Assembly: GCA_963756815.1 (NCBI GenBank)
Contig: CAVWPR010000005.1
Span: 372,001-436,000, forward strand
Reading direction: 5' to 3'
DNA: 64,000 bases
DNA from: JAENVU01 sp963756815
GTDB lineage: Bacteria; Actinomycetota; Acidimicrobiia; IMCC26256; JAENVU01
In this document: piece after piece, positions 1-9,640 of the stretch
Layout: each line of letters opens with the position of its first letter
Position numbering within the stretch: position 1 is the stretch's first letter
Notes under the pieces: model-generated
Told to the model about the DNA's origin: nothing
Database searches by the model: none
What the model saw: the letters and a program-made list of their open reading frames with translations, nothing else
Program-made: the position numbers and the translations under genes

Positions 1-148
1 ACGCGGCGTGTGCCGCGGAATCGCATGCCCTGCATCGCCCAACCCCCGAGAACGTCAGCCTGGCGGGGAAGCTACCCGTGCGGCGCCAATCGGGCAATTG
101 CTCCGGACGAGACGGCCACGGAGCGTGGTGGAAGGGCCTGCGAGCCGA

Positions 149-631
149 TCAGTCGAAGTCGGTGTTCATGAGGGGAGCGGTGCAGAGCTCCACCTGGAGG
201 CCGTCCGGATCGCGGACGTACACGGAGTTCGCCACCCCGAGGTCGGGGCCCCGGTACTCGACGCCGGCGGCCGCCAGGCGCTCCTTCAACGCCGCGAACT
301 CCTCCGGTGCCATCGAGATCGCGAGGTGCTGGACCCCGCCCAGGGTCTCGTGGAACTCGGGGTGCTCGTAGCCCGGGAAGTCGAAGAACGCGAGCATGTT
401 GCCGTTCCCGATGTCGAAGAAGAGGTGCGCACTGCCCTCGTAGTCGCGGTTCTCGAAGATCTCGACGAGGGGGAAGCCCAGCAGGTCCTGGTAGAAGGCG
501 ATCGTCCGGCCGACGTCCGAGCAGATGAACGCGGCGTGGTGCACGCCACGAGCGCTCGACGCCGGGCGGTCGCTCTCGGGGCGGACCAGGTCCAGCCAGC
601 CTGCAGCTCGGGTCGCGAAGTCGGCCGCCAT
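149..631 (-). CDS. VOC (glyoxalase/dioxygenase fold) family protein
   Basis: A 160-residue protein of the vicinal-oxygen-chelate fold. It begins at the ATG whose complement is at 629-631, about 60 bases from the oppositely oriented acyl-CoA synthetase. Seen: 'GVHHAAFICSDVGRTIAFY' opens the first beta-alpha-beta unit (His-His region at about residues 31-32), and 'GVQHLAISM' with 'YVRDPDGLQVELC' gives a second half with His and Glu in metal-ligand positions. Such proteins are glyoxalases, epimerases, extradiol dioxygenases or resistance proteins; the sequence does not decide among them. The neighbouring CoA-ligase and CoA-transferase genes make a catabolic role plausible, but this is inference. 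The family is certain, the substrate unknown. Confidence 0.85.
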   Translation of the reverse strand: MAADFATRAAGWLDLVRPESDRPASSARGVHHAAFICSDVGRTIAFYQDLLGFPLVEIFENRDYEGSAHLFFDIGNGNMLAFFDFPGYEHPEFHETLGGVQHLAISMAPEEFAALKERLAAAGVEYRGPDLGVANSVYVRDPDGLQVELCTAPLMNTDFD

Positions 632-693
632 CTCCGCGAGGCTACCGCCACCGCCTCGGGGTCCGCCGCGTGGGCGCCGGTAGCCTGCGCCCG

Positions 694-2263
694 ATGTCCG
701 ACTGGAACTTCGCCGCGCGTCTGGAGCTCGATCGCGGCCGAGGCACCCGACCGGATCGCCGTCGTGAGCGGCCCGGTGAGCCGCACCTTCGGCGAGCTCG
801 CGGCGCGCGCCGAGGGCCTCGCCGGCACGCTCGCCCGCGCCGGCGTCGGGGCCGGCGACAAGGTCGCGATCGATCTGCTCAACCGCCCGGAGTACCTCGA
901 GACCTTCTACGCGGCCCTGCTCCTCGGCGCGGTCCCGGTCAACGTCAACTACCGCTACGGCGTCGAGGAGACGCGCTACCTGCTCGACGACGCCGACGCC
1001 GCCGCGATCGTCACCGAGGCCCGGTTCGCGCCGGTCGTGACCGAGGCCGTGGCGCGGTCGGCCGCGCCGCCGATGGTCGTGGAGCTCGGTCCCGCCTACG
1101 AGGCCGCCGTCGCGGGCGCGCCGGTCGCCGATCGACGCGAGCCGTCGGGCGACGACCTGATCTTCCTCTACACCGGCGGCACCACCGGCATGCCCAAGGG
1201 CGTGATGTGGCGCACCGACGATCTCTACGCGGCGTTGTGGCAGATGGGCCGCCCCGGCACCGAGCCACCCGACCCTCTCGTCGCGGTCCGCGCCGGCAAG
1301 CGGGCCGCGACCACCCTGCCCGCCTGTCCGCTGATGCACGGCACCGGCCTGTTCGTCACGCTGTCGGCGTTGTCGGGCGGCGGCACGGTGGTGCTGATCG
1401 ACGAGATGGGACTCGACCCGGTGCGGATCTGGGACGAGGTGGACGCGCGTGCGGTCGCGGTGCTCACGATCGTCGGCGACGCGTTCGCCCGACCGCTGCT
1501 CGACGCGCTCGAGGCCGAGCCGCAGCGCTGGTCGCTCGCGTCGCTGCGCGCCATCACGTCGAGCGGCGTCACCTGGAGCCCCGAGGTCAAGCGCGGCCTG
1601 CTCGACCACCTGCCCGACGTCACGCTCCTCGACTCGCTCGGAGCGTCCGAGGGTCTGATGTCCCGCTCCGCCGCGCGCGCTGCCGACGCCGACATCCCCC
1701 CGGCCCGGTTCGCCGTGAACGACCGGGTGCGCGTCCTCACCGACGACGGGCGCGAGGTCCCGCCCGGCAGCGACGAGATCGGGATGGTGGGCGTGGGGGG
1801 TCGCATCCCGCTCGGGTACTACAAGGATCCGGAGAAGACCGCGGCCACCTTCCGGACCGTCGGCGGCGTCCGCTACTCGATTCCCGGCGACTACGCGACC
1901 GTCGACCCCGACGGCACGATCCGGCTGCTCGGCCGCGGCTCGGCGACCGTGAACACCGGCGGCGAGAAGGTGTACCCCGAGGAGGTGGAGCTCGTGCTCC
2001 GTGAGCACCCGGCGATCGACGACTGCGTGGTCGTGGGCGTCCCGGACGAGCGCTTCGGCGAGATGGTGGTCGCCATGGTGGTGACGCGCGCGCCGGTCGC
2101 GGAGGCCGACGTCCGGTCCCATTGCAAGGCGCGGGGGCTCTCGGGGTACAAGATCCCCCGACGCGTCGTCACGCTCGCCGACATGGGGCGCGCGCCCAAC
2201 GGGAAGGCCGACTACAAGATGCTGCGAAGCCGCGCCGTGACCGAGCTGGGGATCACCGCCTGA
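694..2263 (+). CDS. Acyl-CoA synthetase (FadD-like AMP-forming ligase), one apparent frameshift
   Basis: Activates a carboxylic acid to its CoA thioester through an acyl-adenylate. Seen: AMP-binding P-loop 'YTGGTTGMPKGVMWR', 'PLMHGTG', 'SLGASEG', 'IPLGYYKDPEKTAATFR' and the hinge 'NTGGEKVYPEEVE', ending in 'GRAPNGKADYK', whose Lys is the expected catalytic residue. The first seven codons (MSDWNFA, ATG at 694) lie in one frame and everything from 'VWSSIAAEAPDR' in the next; one extra base near 710-715 explains this, and the paralogue at 32174 begins MTEWNFATCWEAIA. The stop overlaps the next start (TGATG at 2261-2265), so it probably heads a four-gene transcript. The substrate is unknown; the nearest relatives by motif are the fatty-acid/steroid side-chain ligases of actinobacteria. 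Confidence 0.9.
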
Positions 2264-3751
2264 TGGCCGACCATTTCGTGATCGACGGTTCCAATCTGGC
2301 CACCGAGGGTCGGACGGAGCCGAGCCTCGCCCAGCTGCGCGAGGCGGTGGCCGCCTTCCGCGGCGAGCACCCGGGATCCGTCGTCACCGTGGTGGTCGAC
2401 GCGAGCTTCGAGCACCGCATCGACCCGTCGGAGCGGGGGGCCTTCGCGAAGGTCGAGGTCGCCAACGAGGTCGTGTCCCCGCCGGCCGGCGCGGTCGGGC
2501 GCGGCGACGGGTTCCTGCTGCAGATCGCGAACCGCACCGGTGCCACCGTGGTCTCCAACGACTCCTTCCAGGAGTTCCACGCCGAGTACGAGTGGCTCTT
2601 CGAGCCGGGGCGCCTCATCGGCGGGAAGCCGGTGCCCGGCGTCGGCTGGATCTTCTCGTTGCGCCGGCCGGTGCGAGGGATCGTCAGCCGCAAGACGACG
2701 CAACGGGCCAAGAAGGAGGACAAGGCCGAGAAGGAGGTCCGGGCCGCGATCGCGGAGGCGACCGCCGACGCGCTCACCAACCAGACCGGCGGTCGCCGCC
2801 GGCGACGGGGTGGACGTGGGAGCAAGCCGACGCCGGAGACCACCGAGCCCGAGGCGGTCAACCAGCCGGCGCCGTTCCTCCAGTTCGTGATCGACCATCG
2901 GCTCGGGACCGACGTCGAGGGACTCGTCGACGCGTTCTCGTCCCACGGCGCGTTCGTCGTCGTCGACGGCGTCCGCTGCTACGTGCCCCTCGGAGCCATG
3001 GGCGATCCCCGGCCGACCCGGGCGCGTGACGTGCTCCAGCGGGGCGAGACGCGCAGGTTCGTGGTGCAGGCGGTCGACGCGCCGCGCCGCGGCATCGAGC
3101 TCGCGCTCCCCGGCTTCGAGAAGATCGCCGGTGCACCGAGCGACGAGACGGTCGAGGCCGAGATGCGGGGCAACCGAGCAGAAGCAGGCAGTTGCACCGG
3201 CGAAGGCCGGCGAAGGTCGTCGGCCGACGGGGCCGGGCGTCGGACACCGAAGCCGACCGGCGGCGCCAAGGCGACGACCGAGCCGAAGAAGGCGCCGGCC
3301 AAGAAGACCCCGGCCAAGAAGACCCCGGCCGCGAAGAAGGCGACCGCGGCCGGGGCGGCCGGCTCCGGTCACGACGGCCGCCTCCGGCAAGAAGGCGCCG
3401 CCCGCGAAGAAGGCCCTGCCCGCGAAGAAGGCCGCGACCACCAAGGAGGCCACACCGGCCAAGAAGGTTGCGACCGCGAAGAAGGCCGCGGCGGTGAAGA
3501 AGGCGCCGACCGCCAAGGCGACGAGGGCCACCAAGGCCACGGCGCCCTCCGCCGGCGCGAGGGCCACGGCGTCGGTCCGCAAGGCCGCCGCCGCGAAGGC
3601 GCCGGTGAAGGCGACCGCGCCCGTGAGGACGCCGGCCAAGAAGAAGGCGAAGGCGTCGACACCACGGAAGGCGGCTGCGCAGCCGGCGAAGCAGACGTCC
3701 TCCCGCCGGGCACCGGCGAAGAAGGCGACGAAGAAGAAGGGCACGTCGTGA
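2263..3751 (+). CDS. NYN-domain (PIN-like) ribonuclease with S1-like domain and Lys/Ala-rich tail; apparent frameshifts in tail
   Basis: Three parts in order. Residues about 1-145 form a NYN/Zc3h12a-like nuclease domain: 'FVIDGSNLATEGR' with its Asp, 'VVVDASFEHRID', 'GRGDGFLLQIA' and 'VVSNDSFQEF' match the acidic metal-binding pattern of PIN-like RNases. Residues about 205-290 ('FLQFVIDHRLGTDVEGLVDA', then 'VRCYVPLGAMG') look like a small S1/OB-type RNA-binding domain. The tail is a low-complexity run of KKAPAKK-type repeats like histone H1. In the tail the frame jumps near 3170, 3235 and 3360; the Lys-rich code alternates frames and finishes at the TGA at 3749-3751. TGATG and GTGA overlaps bind it to both neighbours. 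Likely a structured-RNA nuclease; the target is unknown. It could instead be a non-catalytic RNA-binding protein. Confidence 0.75.
3280..3740 (+). repeat. Degenerate tandem codon repeat (Lys-Lys-Ala-Pro/Ala type)
   Basis: Short units of the form gcc-aag-aag with Pro, Thr or Ala codons between them recur across this segment and encode the basic tail of the NYN protein. Low complexity and GC-rich homopolymers make it a likely place for replication slippage or base-calling error, which fits the frame changes seen here. Confidence 0.8.
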
Positions 3752-4084
3752 GCGAGGACATCCCCGCCGTCACCGCGGGCGACGTCGACGAGCTCGAGGA
3801 CCCGTTCCTGCTCGACGTCCGGGAGCCCGACGAATATCGCGGCCGGGCACGCTCCGGGTGCGGTCCTGCGTCCGCTCGGCGAGGTCCCGGCGGCGGTGTC
3901 GGAGCTGCCCGACGGCCGGACCGTGCTGGTCATCTGCCGGTCCGGCGCCCGCTCGGCGCGCGCCACGCAGTTCCTGCGACACCAGGGTGTGGACGCGGTG
4001 AACCTCGAGGGGGGCATGCAGGCCTGGGCCGCGTTCGGATTCGACGTCGTGCGCGACGACGGGTCGTTCGGCGCGGTGATCTGA
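3748..4084 (+). CDS. Single-domain rhodanese-like sulfurtransferase, one apparent frameshift
   Basis: About 111 residues. The GTG start at 3748 overlaps the previous stop (GTGA). 'DPFLLDVREPDEYR' is the typical first rhodanese motif; then one extra G near 3840 shifts the frame, after which 'VLVICRSGARSARA' carries the active-site loop with its persulfide Cys, followed by 'VDAVNLEGGMQAWAAFG'. Joining the frames gives the usual 'DEYRAGHAPGAV' linker, so the gene is very probably intact in life. Single-domain rhodaneses move sulfane sulfur or act in sulfide or redox handling; the partner here is not evident. Confidence 0.85.
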
Positions 4085-5329
4085 CTGCCCGCGTCGCGCC
4101 CGGGTCCCCTCGCCGGGATCCGCGTCCTCGATCTCTCGAGGGTCCTGTCGGGCCCGATCGCCGGTCGCAACCTGCACGACCTCGGCGCCGAGGTGATCAA
4201 GCTCGAGCCTCCGGAAGGGGACCTGACTCGGTTCGCGCAGCCGAAGGTCGGCTCCATCTCGCTGTACTACGCGCAGCAGAACACCGGGAAGCGCAACATC
4301 TCGATCGACCTGCGGACATCGGAGGGCGCGGCCATCGTGCGGTCCCTCGCCGCCCACGTCGACGTCGTCATCGAGAACTACCGACCCGGCGTGCTGGCCC
4401 GCCTCGGGCTCGGATGGGACGCACTCAACCGGGCCAACCCGCACCTCGTGCTCGCGTCGATCAGTGGATACGGCCAGACCGGTGCGTGGGCCGACCGGCG
4501 CGCGTACGCCGTCGTGATCCACGCCGAGATGGGTCTGATCGAGGGCGGCGCCCGGTGGCGCGCCGACGCCGCCGGTACGCCCGCCGACGCCGTGCCGGTA
4601 CAGGACGGCATGAGCCATGCCGACGTGTACGCGGGCCTGCACCTCACCACCGCGGTCGTGGCCGCGCTGTACCAGCGCGACCGCACCGGCCGGGGTCAAT
4701 GGGTCGAGGTCGACATGGCCGAGGCGCTCCTCCACGCCAACGACTTCGCGCACTGGGACCTCTCACCCGTCGACGCGGGCGAGTACCGCCCGTCGCTCGC
4801 GCCGCCGTACACGCCGATCCTGCGGACCGGTGCCGGCGTCGCCGTGGTGACCGGCGGCGATCCCGCGGGCGCGGGCGTCTGGGAGCAGTACTGCGCAGCG
4901 ATGGGACGACCCGAGCTGCTCGAGGAGCCGCGCTTCTCCCGTACCGAGCGACGTGCGCACCGGGCCGAGCTGCTGGCGATCCTCGAGGCGTGGACGGAGA
5001 CGTTCACCGACCTCGACGCGCTCGAGCGCGTCCTCGCCGACGCCGGGATCGCGATGGGTGTGGTCCGCGCCGCCGGCGCGGCGGCGACGTCGGACTGGGC
5101 CGAGGCCCGCGGCGCGACGGTGGCGGTCGACGACCGGCTCGGCGGCACCATCCGGATCCCCGAGGCGCCGTGGCGGTTCTCGGACGCGACGACCGGCGCA
5201 TCCGGCCGGCCCGCGTACCGCGGCGAGCACAACCGGGAGGTGCTGCGCGAGCTGCTCGGCACCGACGACGCCACGCTCGCCGGCTGGGAGGCGCGCGGCG
5301 TGCTCTCCGCCCGGGTCCCCCCACCCTGA
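4085..5329 (+). CDS. CaiB/BaiF-type (family III) CoA-transferase
   Basis: Moves CoA between acyl groups through a covalent Asp-CoA intermediate. Seen: N-terminal 'PLAGIRVLDLSRVLSGPIAG' and 'LHDLGAEVIKLEPPEGDLTR', then 'YYAQQNTGKRNISIDLRT', 'VVIENYRPGVLARLGLG' and 'LVLASISGYGQTG', all family signatures; the catalytic Asp is expected near 'VPVQDGMSHADVYAG'. The first good start codon in frame is GTG 4193, but conserved sequence runs upstream of it to the preceding stop at 4082-4084, so I place the start at the CTG immediately after that stop. It is one base downstream of the rhodanese, likely the same transcript. With the ligase at 694 it suggests CoA-ester catabolism; the substrate is unknown. 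Confidence 0.88.
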   Translation: MPASRPGPLAGIRVLDLSRVLSGPIAGRNLHDLGAEVIKLEPPEGDLTRFAQPKVGSISLYYAQQNTGKRNISIDLRTSEGAAIVRSLAAHVDVVIENYRPGVLARLGLGWDALNRANPHLVLASISGYGQTGAWADRRAYAVVIHAEMGLIEGGARWRADAAGTPADAVPVQDGMSHADVYAGLHLTTAVVAALYQRDRTGRGQWVEVDMAEALLHANDFAHWDLSPVDAGEYRPSLAPPYTPILRTGAGVAVVTGGDPAGAGVWEQYCAAMGRPELLEEPRFSRTERRAHRAELLAILEAWTETFTDLDALERVLADAGIAMGVVRAAGAAATSDWAEARGATVAVDDRLGGTIRIPEAPWRFSDATTGASGRPAYRGEHNREVLRELLGTDDATLAGWEARGVLSARVPPP

Positions 5330-5348
5330 CGAGGCCGTTCTCCCGCGC

Positions 5349-5369
5349 GGACAATCGCGGCTTTTGTCC
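5349..5369 (+). terminator. Short inverted repeat with T run after the CoA-transferase
   Basis: GGACAA (5349-5354) and TTGTCC (5364-5369) pair around a nine-base loop that contains a short T run. It lies 20 bases after the CoA-transferase stop and before the secreted-protein gene. It may be a weak terminator or part of the next promoter region. Confidence 0.35.
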
Positions 5370-5474
5370 GTATCCTGACACGCAGCTCGGGGCGGGTCGG
5401 AGTCGCGACGGGATCGCACTCGGGCCTTCGGGCACCCAGGACGGGATTCGAGAGACCAAGGATGGTGGTTCCGG

Positions 5475-6293
5475 ATGCGACTCCTCCGCCCCGCGCTCGC
5501 CGTCGCCGCCGTGACCGCGGGCGGGCTGGCCCCGGTGCCGGCCGCAGCGGCGCCGACCGACGCCGCCGCCGTCTCCACCGACCCGACGGGCGCGCACGTG
5601 GAGCTGCGTCACGGCGACACCTGGATCGAGGCCCGCGCGTCGACGGGGAGCGCGACGGCTTCGGGGTGCCGACGACGCTGGGTGCTGTCGCCGGGCGCGT
5701 TCGCGCTGAGGACCACGTCGGCGGGCGACTATCGGGAGGTCGCGATGGACCCGCCGCCGGGCCCCGGGTACCGGGCCTACCAGGTGTGGTGCGACGAGCG
5801 GTTCGTGGCCGGCGTCTGGCTGCGCCCCGAGCAGCTCGGCGTCGATCCCCGTGCCATCGCCGAGGAGCTGGTGCGTGATCTCCCGTATCCCGCGGCGACG
5901 GTCGGCGCGAGTCCCGGGGGTCGAGGCCTCACCGGTCTGGAGAGCTGGTTCTGGGTCGAGGGCTACACCGGCACGCCGATCGTCGACACCGTGACCGAGC
6001 TCGGCATGACGGTCACGGTCGAGGCGGTCCCGACCGCCGTCGGCTGGGACTTCGGCGACGGCACCGCGGCGTCCGGCGCCGGGCTCGGCGTCCCGCCGCC
6101 CGGCCGCTCGACCGTCGTGCACACGTTCGAGGTGCGCGCCCGACCCACGTACCGGGTCCGGGCGTTGATCCGGCTCGCGGTGCGGTGGCGGCTCGGGACC
6201 GGACCGTGGCAGACGCTCGCGCCGGTGCTGCGGACCGCGATGCGCACGTACCCGGTGGTCGAGTCACGCGCCGCGCTCGTCCCGGACCGGTGA
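5475..6293 (+). CDS. Secreted protein with PKD-like beta-sandwich
   Basis: A 272-residue protein with an N-terminal Sec signal peptide: basic start, hydrophobic 'ALAVAAVTAGGLAPVPAAAA', and cleavage probably after AAA near residue 26. The mature part has a conserved-looking Trp/Cys region ('YRAYQVWCDERFVAGVWL'). Near residues 195-235 it has 'VGWDFGDGTAASG', ending in 'STVVHTFEVRARPTYRVRA', the pattern of a PKD domain. The family is seen as short actinobacterial extracellular proteins; no enzyme motif is visible. It stands alone before the glycerol cluster, with its own upstream region of about 100 bases. Function unknown; probably binding or surface-structural. Confidence 0.75.
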   Translation: MRLLRPALAVAAVTAGGLAPVPAAAAPTDAAAVSTDPTGAHVELRHGDTWIEARASTGSATASGCRRRWVLSPGAFALRTTSAGDYREVAMDPPPGPGYRAYQVWCDERFVAGVWLRPEQLGVDPRAIAEELVRDLPYPAATVGASPGGRGLTGLESWFWVEGYTGTPIVDTVTELGMTVTVEAVPTAVGWDFGDGTAASGAGLGVPPPGRSTVVHTFEVRARPTYRVRALIRLAVRWRLGTGPWQTLAPVLRTAMRTYPVVESRAALVPDR

Positions 6294-6366
6294 GCGCCTC
6301 ACGTGCCGTGGCCACCGGGCGCCCGACGACGGAAGGAGACGAGTGGAGCGCCGGTAGCCTGCACCG

Positions 6367-7989
6367 ATGCCCGGATTCGACCGCACCGTCGCGCTCCGAC
6401 GCCTCGAGTCCGAGGAGTTCGACGTGCTGGTGGTCGGCGGCGGGATCACGGGCTGCGGGGTGGCCCTCGACGCGGCCACCCGGGGACTGCGCACCGCGCT
6501 CGTGGAGCGCGACGACTTCGCGAGCGGGACGTCGTCGAAGTCGTCGAAGCTCGTGCACGGCGGGCTGCGGTACCTCCAGCAGAAGGAGATCCGGCTCGTC
6601 TACGACGCCCTCCACGAACGCCAGCGCGCGCTGCGCAACGCACCGCACCTCGTCCGGGTGCTGCCGTTCCTGATCCCGGTCCTCAGCCGTGACGGGCTGA
6701 TCAACCCGAAGATCGCCCGGGCTCTCGGCAGCGCGCTGTGGATGTACGACCTCACCGGCGGGGCCCGCATCAAGAAGCTGCACGAGCGCATCGACAAGGC
6801 GGCCGCGCTCCGCCACATGCCCACGCTGCGGGAGCCGAACATCGCCGCCGCGTACCTGTACTACGACGCCCAGGCCGACGACGCCCGGTTCACCCTCCTG
6901 CTCGCCCGCACCGCAGCCGCGCACGGCGGCGTGCTCGCCAACCATTGCGGCGTCACCGCGTTCACGAAGGACGGCGCCGGCCGGGTGACCGGCGCGGTCG
7001 TACGGGCCGACGGGCGCGAGATCACCGTGCGGGCGAAGACGGTGGTCAACGCGGCCGGGGTGTTCTCCGACGAGGTCCGCGCGATGGACGAGGGCACGCA
7101 TCCGCACTCGATCCGTCCGGCCAAGGGCATCCACATCACGGTGCCGTGGGAGAAGGTGCGCAACGACATCGCGGCCATCGTCCCGGTGCCGAAGGACCGG
7201 CGCTCGATCTTCGTCGTGCCCTGGGGCGATCTCACCTACATCGGCACCACCGACACCGACTACGACGGGCCGATCGACGACCCGCAGTGCACCCCCGAGG
7301 ACGTCCGCTACCTGCTCGACGCCATGAACATCGCGATGGCCGAGCCGCTGACCGAAGCCGACGTCGTCGGCACGTGGGCGGGGTTGCGTCCGCTCGTCAC
7401 CGGCGGCACCGTCGGCCAGAAGACCGCCGACCTCTCGCGCCGGCACAAGGTCGCGGCCTCGGCGAGCGGCGTGGTCACGGTCACCGGCGGCAAGCTCACC
7501 ACCTACCGCAAGATGGCCGAGGACACGACGAACGCGGTCGTGAGGGCACTCGGCCGGCGCGCGCGCTGTCGCACCAAGAAGCTGCCCCTGATCGGACAGC
7601 GCGGTCCCGCGCCCGACGACGAGCACCTGGCCCGGCGCTACGGCACGCTCGCGGCCGACATCCTCCGGCTCGACGACGACGCCCCCGACCTCGCGACACC
7701 GCTCGTCCCCGGGCTGCCCTACCGGAAGGCCGAGGCGATCTACGCCGTGCGCGAGGAGATGGCCACCACCCTCGACGACGTGCTCTCACGCCGCACCCGC
7801 GCCCGCCTGCTCGCACGGGACGCCACGAGCGCCGCCGCCGAGGACGTGGCGCGGCTGCTCGCGCCCGAGCTCGGATGGGACGAGGCACGGATCCGCGCCG
7901 AGGTCGACGGATTCCGTGCCGCGCTCGAGCACGAGCGCACGTCGGCGGGGCTCCCCCACACGGTGCCCGACTCCGCCCTCGACGCGTAG
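6367..7989 (+). CDS. glpD: FAD-dependent glycerol-3-phosphate dehydrogenase
   Basis: Oxidises glycerol-3-phosphate to dihydroxyacetone phosphate at the membrane, passing electrons to quinone. Seen: FAD dinucleotide motif GGGITG at residues 24-29, 'VERDDFASGTSSKSSKLVHG' followed by GLRYL, 'AKTVVNAAGVFSDEVR', 'GDLTYIGTTDTDYDG', and the C-terminal 'VVTVTGGKLTTYRKMAED' with the GlpD C-terminal helical domain after it. The 540 residues are in the normal range. It begins a three-gene set on the same strand with an AGPS-like flavoprotein and glycerol kinase. Confidence 0.95.
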   Translation: MPGFDRTVALRRLESEEFDVLVVGGGITGCGVALDAATRGLRTALVERDDFASGTSSKSSKLVHGGLRYLQQKEIRLVYDALHERQRALRNAPHLVRVLPFLIPVLSRDGLINPKIARALGSALWMYDLTGGARIKKLHERIDKAAALRHMPTLREPNIAAAYLYYDAQADDARFTLLLARTAAAHGGVLANHCGVTAFTKDGAGRVTGAVVRADGREITVRAKTVVNAAGVFSDEVRAMDEGTHPHSIRPAKGIHITVPWEKVRNDIAAIVPVPKDRRSIFVVPWGDLTYIGTTDTDYDGPIDDPQCTPEDVRYLLDAMNIAMAEPLTEADVVGTWAGLRPLVTGGTVGQKTADLSRRHKVAASASGVVTVTGGKLTTYRKMAEDTTNAVVRALGRRARCRTKKLPLIGQRGPAPDDEHLARRYGTLAADILRLDDDAPDLATPLVPGLPYRKAEAIYAVREEMATTLDDVLSRRTRARLLARDATSAAAEDVARLLAPELGWDEARIRAEVDGFRAALEHERTSAGLPHTVPDSALDA

Positions 7990-8087
7990 GCGGGCACCGC
8001 CCCGGCGCGGCCCGTGACCTGCCCCGCCGTGACCCCGCGCCATTTCTGCGTCGTTTTCGACGCCACTGCTGGCAGTTCACCGCACAC

Positions 8088-9623
8088 ATGGAGTCGGACG
8101 TGACGTTGAGCGACTCCGGGACCCCGACCACACCCATCGAGTTCGGCGCGCCGGCCGCCGACGTCGGGGAGCGACTCGGCGGCACCCGGGTGCCCGTCGA
8201 CGCCGGCCTGCTCGGCACGCTCGAGGCGACCGGCGCCGAGGTGCTCGTCGCGCCCGACGCCACCGCGGAGGCGAGCCGCGACTGGTGGCCGCTCGCGATG
8301 ATCTGGGCGCTCGACGCGCAGGCCCCGGCGCGGGCCGGTGCCGTGGTCCGACCGGCCGACGCCGGCCAGGTCGCCGCCGTGCTCGCGGCGTGCGACGCGG
8401 CGAAGGTCCCGGTCACCCCGGCCGCGGGCCGCAGCGGGGTGTGCGGCGCGAGCGTGCCGGTCCACGGCGGCGTGGTGCTCGACCTCACCGCCATGAGCGG
8501 GATCGTGGGCATCGACCGGGAGTCGATGGTCCTCGACGTGCTCCCGGGCACCTTCGGCACCTGGCTCGAGGACACCCTGCGCGAGCAGCACGGCCTGACC
8601 GTCGGACACTGGCCGCAGTCGATCGACCTCTCGACCGTCGGCGGGTGGCTCGCGTGCCGCGGCGCCGGTCAGCTGAGCACGCGCTACGGCAAGATCGAGG
8701 ACATGGTCGTCGGACTCGACGTCGTGCTCGCCGACGGTCGCCGGATCACCACCGGTGGCGCGCCGCGCGCCGCGGTCGGACCCGACCTGAACCAGCTGTT
8801 CGTCGGCTCCGAGGGCACCCTCGGCGTCATCACCGGCGCCCGCCTGCGTCTGCACCCGAGGCCCGAGACCGACCGCCGGGCCGCCTACGCCTTCCCGTCC
8901 TTCGCCGCCGCGCTCGACGCGTGCCGACGGATCATCCACCGGGGGGCCCGTCCCGCAGTGCTCCGCCTGTACGACGCGATCGAGTCGGACCGGACGTACA
9001 AGACCGGTCCCGACGACCACCTGCTCCTCGTGCTCGACGAGGGCGATCCGATCGTGGTCGACGCGACGCTCGCCATCGTGGCGGAGGAGTGCAGGGACGC
9101 CGCGCTCGCGGACGTCGGGTTCGTGGAGCAGTGGCTCGGTCACCGCAACGACACGAGCGCGCTCCAGGCGCTCATCAGCCGCGACTACGTGGTGGACACG
9201 ATGGAGATCTCGGCGCCGTGGTCGCGGTGCCACGAGATCTACGAGGCCGCGACGGCCGCGATCCGCGCCGTGCCCGGCACGCTGGTGGCGAGCGCGCACC
9301 AGAGCCACTCCTATCCCGACGGTGCCTGTCTCTACTTCACGTTCGCCGGGCAGCCCATGCGCGCGGAGCGCGAGACCTTCTACCGGAACGCCTGGGACGC
9401 CGGCACCCGCGCGGTGCTCGCGCACGGCGGCGCGCTCAGTCATCACCATGGCATCGGGCTCAATCGCTCACGTTTCGTGCGCGACGCGCTCGGGCCCGCG
9501 TTCGACGTGCTGGTCGCCACCAAGCAGGCCCTCGATCCGAACGGCATCCTCAACCCCGGGAAGCTCGGCCTTCCCGATCCGTGGGCCGGTCGCGAGCCGG
9601 TCTGGCCCGACGTCATCGACTGA
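8088..9623 (+). CDS. FAD-binding oxidase of the alkyldihydroxyacetonephosphate synthase (AGPS) type
   Basis: A 511-residue flavoprotein of the FAD-linked (PCMH/VAO) fold. Seen: 'GAVVRPADAGQVAAVLAACD' starts the FAD domain, 'GRSGVCGASVPVHGG' is the pyrophosphate loop, then 'WPQSIDLSTVGGWLACRGAG', 'YGKIEDMVVGLDVVLADG' and 'LFVGSEGTLGVIT'. The C-terminal 'SHHHGIGLNR' matches the His-rich active-site motif of AGPS, and 'DPNGILNPGKLG' closes the fold. AGPS swaps the acyl chain of acyl-DHAP for a fatty alcohol, the first ether-lipid step; bacterial homologues may be other oxidases. Its position between glpD, which makes DHAP, and glpK supports a glycerophosphate substrate. The reaction remains inference. 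Confidence 0.8.
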   Translation: MESDVTLSDSGTPTTPIEFGAPAADVGERLGGTRVPVDAGLLGTLEATGAEVLVAPDATAEASRDWWPLAMIWALDAQAPARAGAVVRPADAGQVAAVLAACDAAKVPVTPAAGRSGVCGASVPVHGGVVLDLTAMSGIVGIDRESMVLDVLPGTFGTWLEDTLREQHGLTVGHWPQSIDLSTVGGWLACRGAGQLSTRYGKIEDMVVGLDVVLADGRRITTGGAPRAAVGPDLNQLFVGSEGTLGVITGARLRLHPRPETDRRAAYAFPSFAAALDACRRIIHRGARPAVLRLYDAIESDRTYKTGPDDHLLLVLDEGDPIVVDATLAIVAEECRDAALADVGFVEQWLGHRNDTSALQALISRDYVVDTMEISAPWSRCHEIYEAATAAIRAVPGTLVASAHQSHSYPDGACLYFTFAGQPMRAERETFYRNAWDAGTRAVLAHGGALSHHHGIGLNRSRFVRDALGPAFDVLVATKQALDPNGILNPGKLGLPDPWAGREPVWPDVID

Positions 9624-9640
9624 GCCGCGAGGACACTGCG

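Noticed and set aside
149..2122. 657-codon leftward open frame across the acyl-CoA synthetase
   Set aside because: Only its last 160 codons read as a protein (VOC). The rest is Arg/His/Gly-rich antisense of the ligase, produced by the GC bias.
3280..3740. Minisatellite or CRISPR in the Lys-rich segment
   Set aside because: The periodicity is that of codons for Lys, Ala and Pro; there is no constant repeat with unique spacers.
2122..5514. A single 1130-codon rightward protein
   Set aside because: It is a read-through in one frame of the NYN gene, the first third of the rhodanese and then an out-of-frame part of the CoA-transferase; real proteins change frame at the apparent indels and have their own starts.
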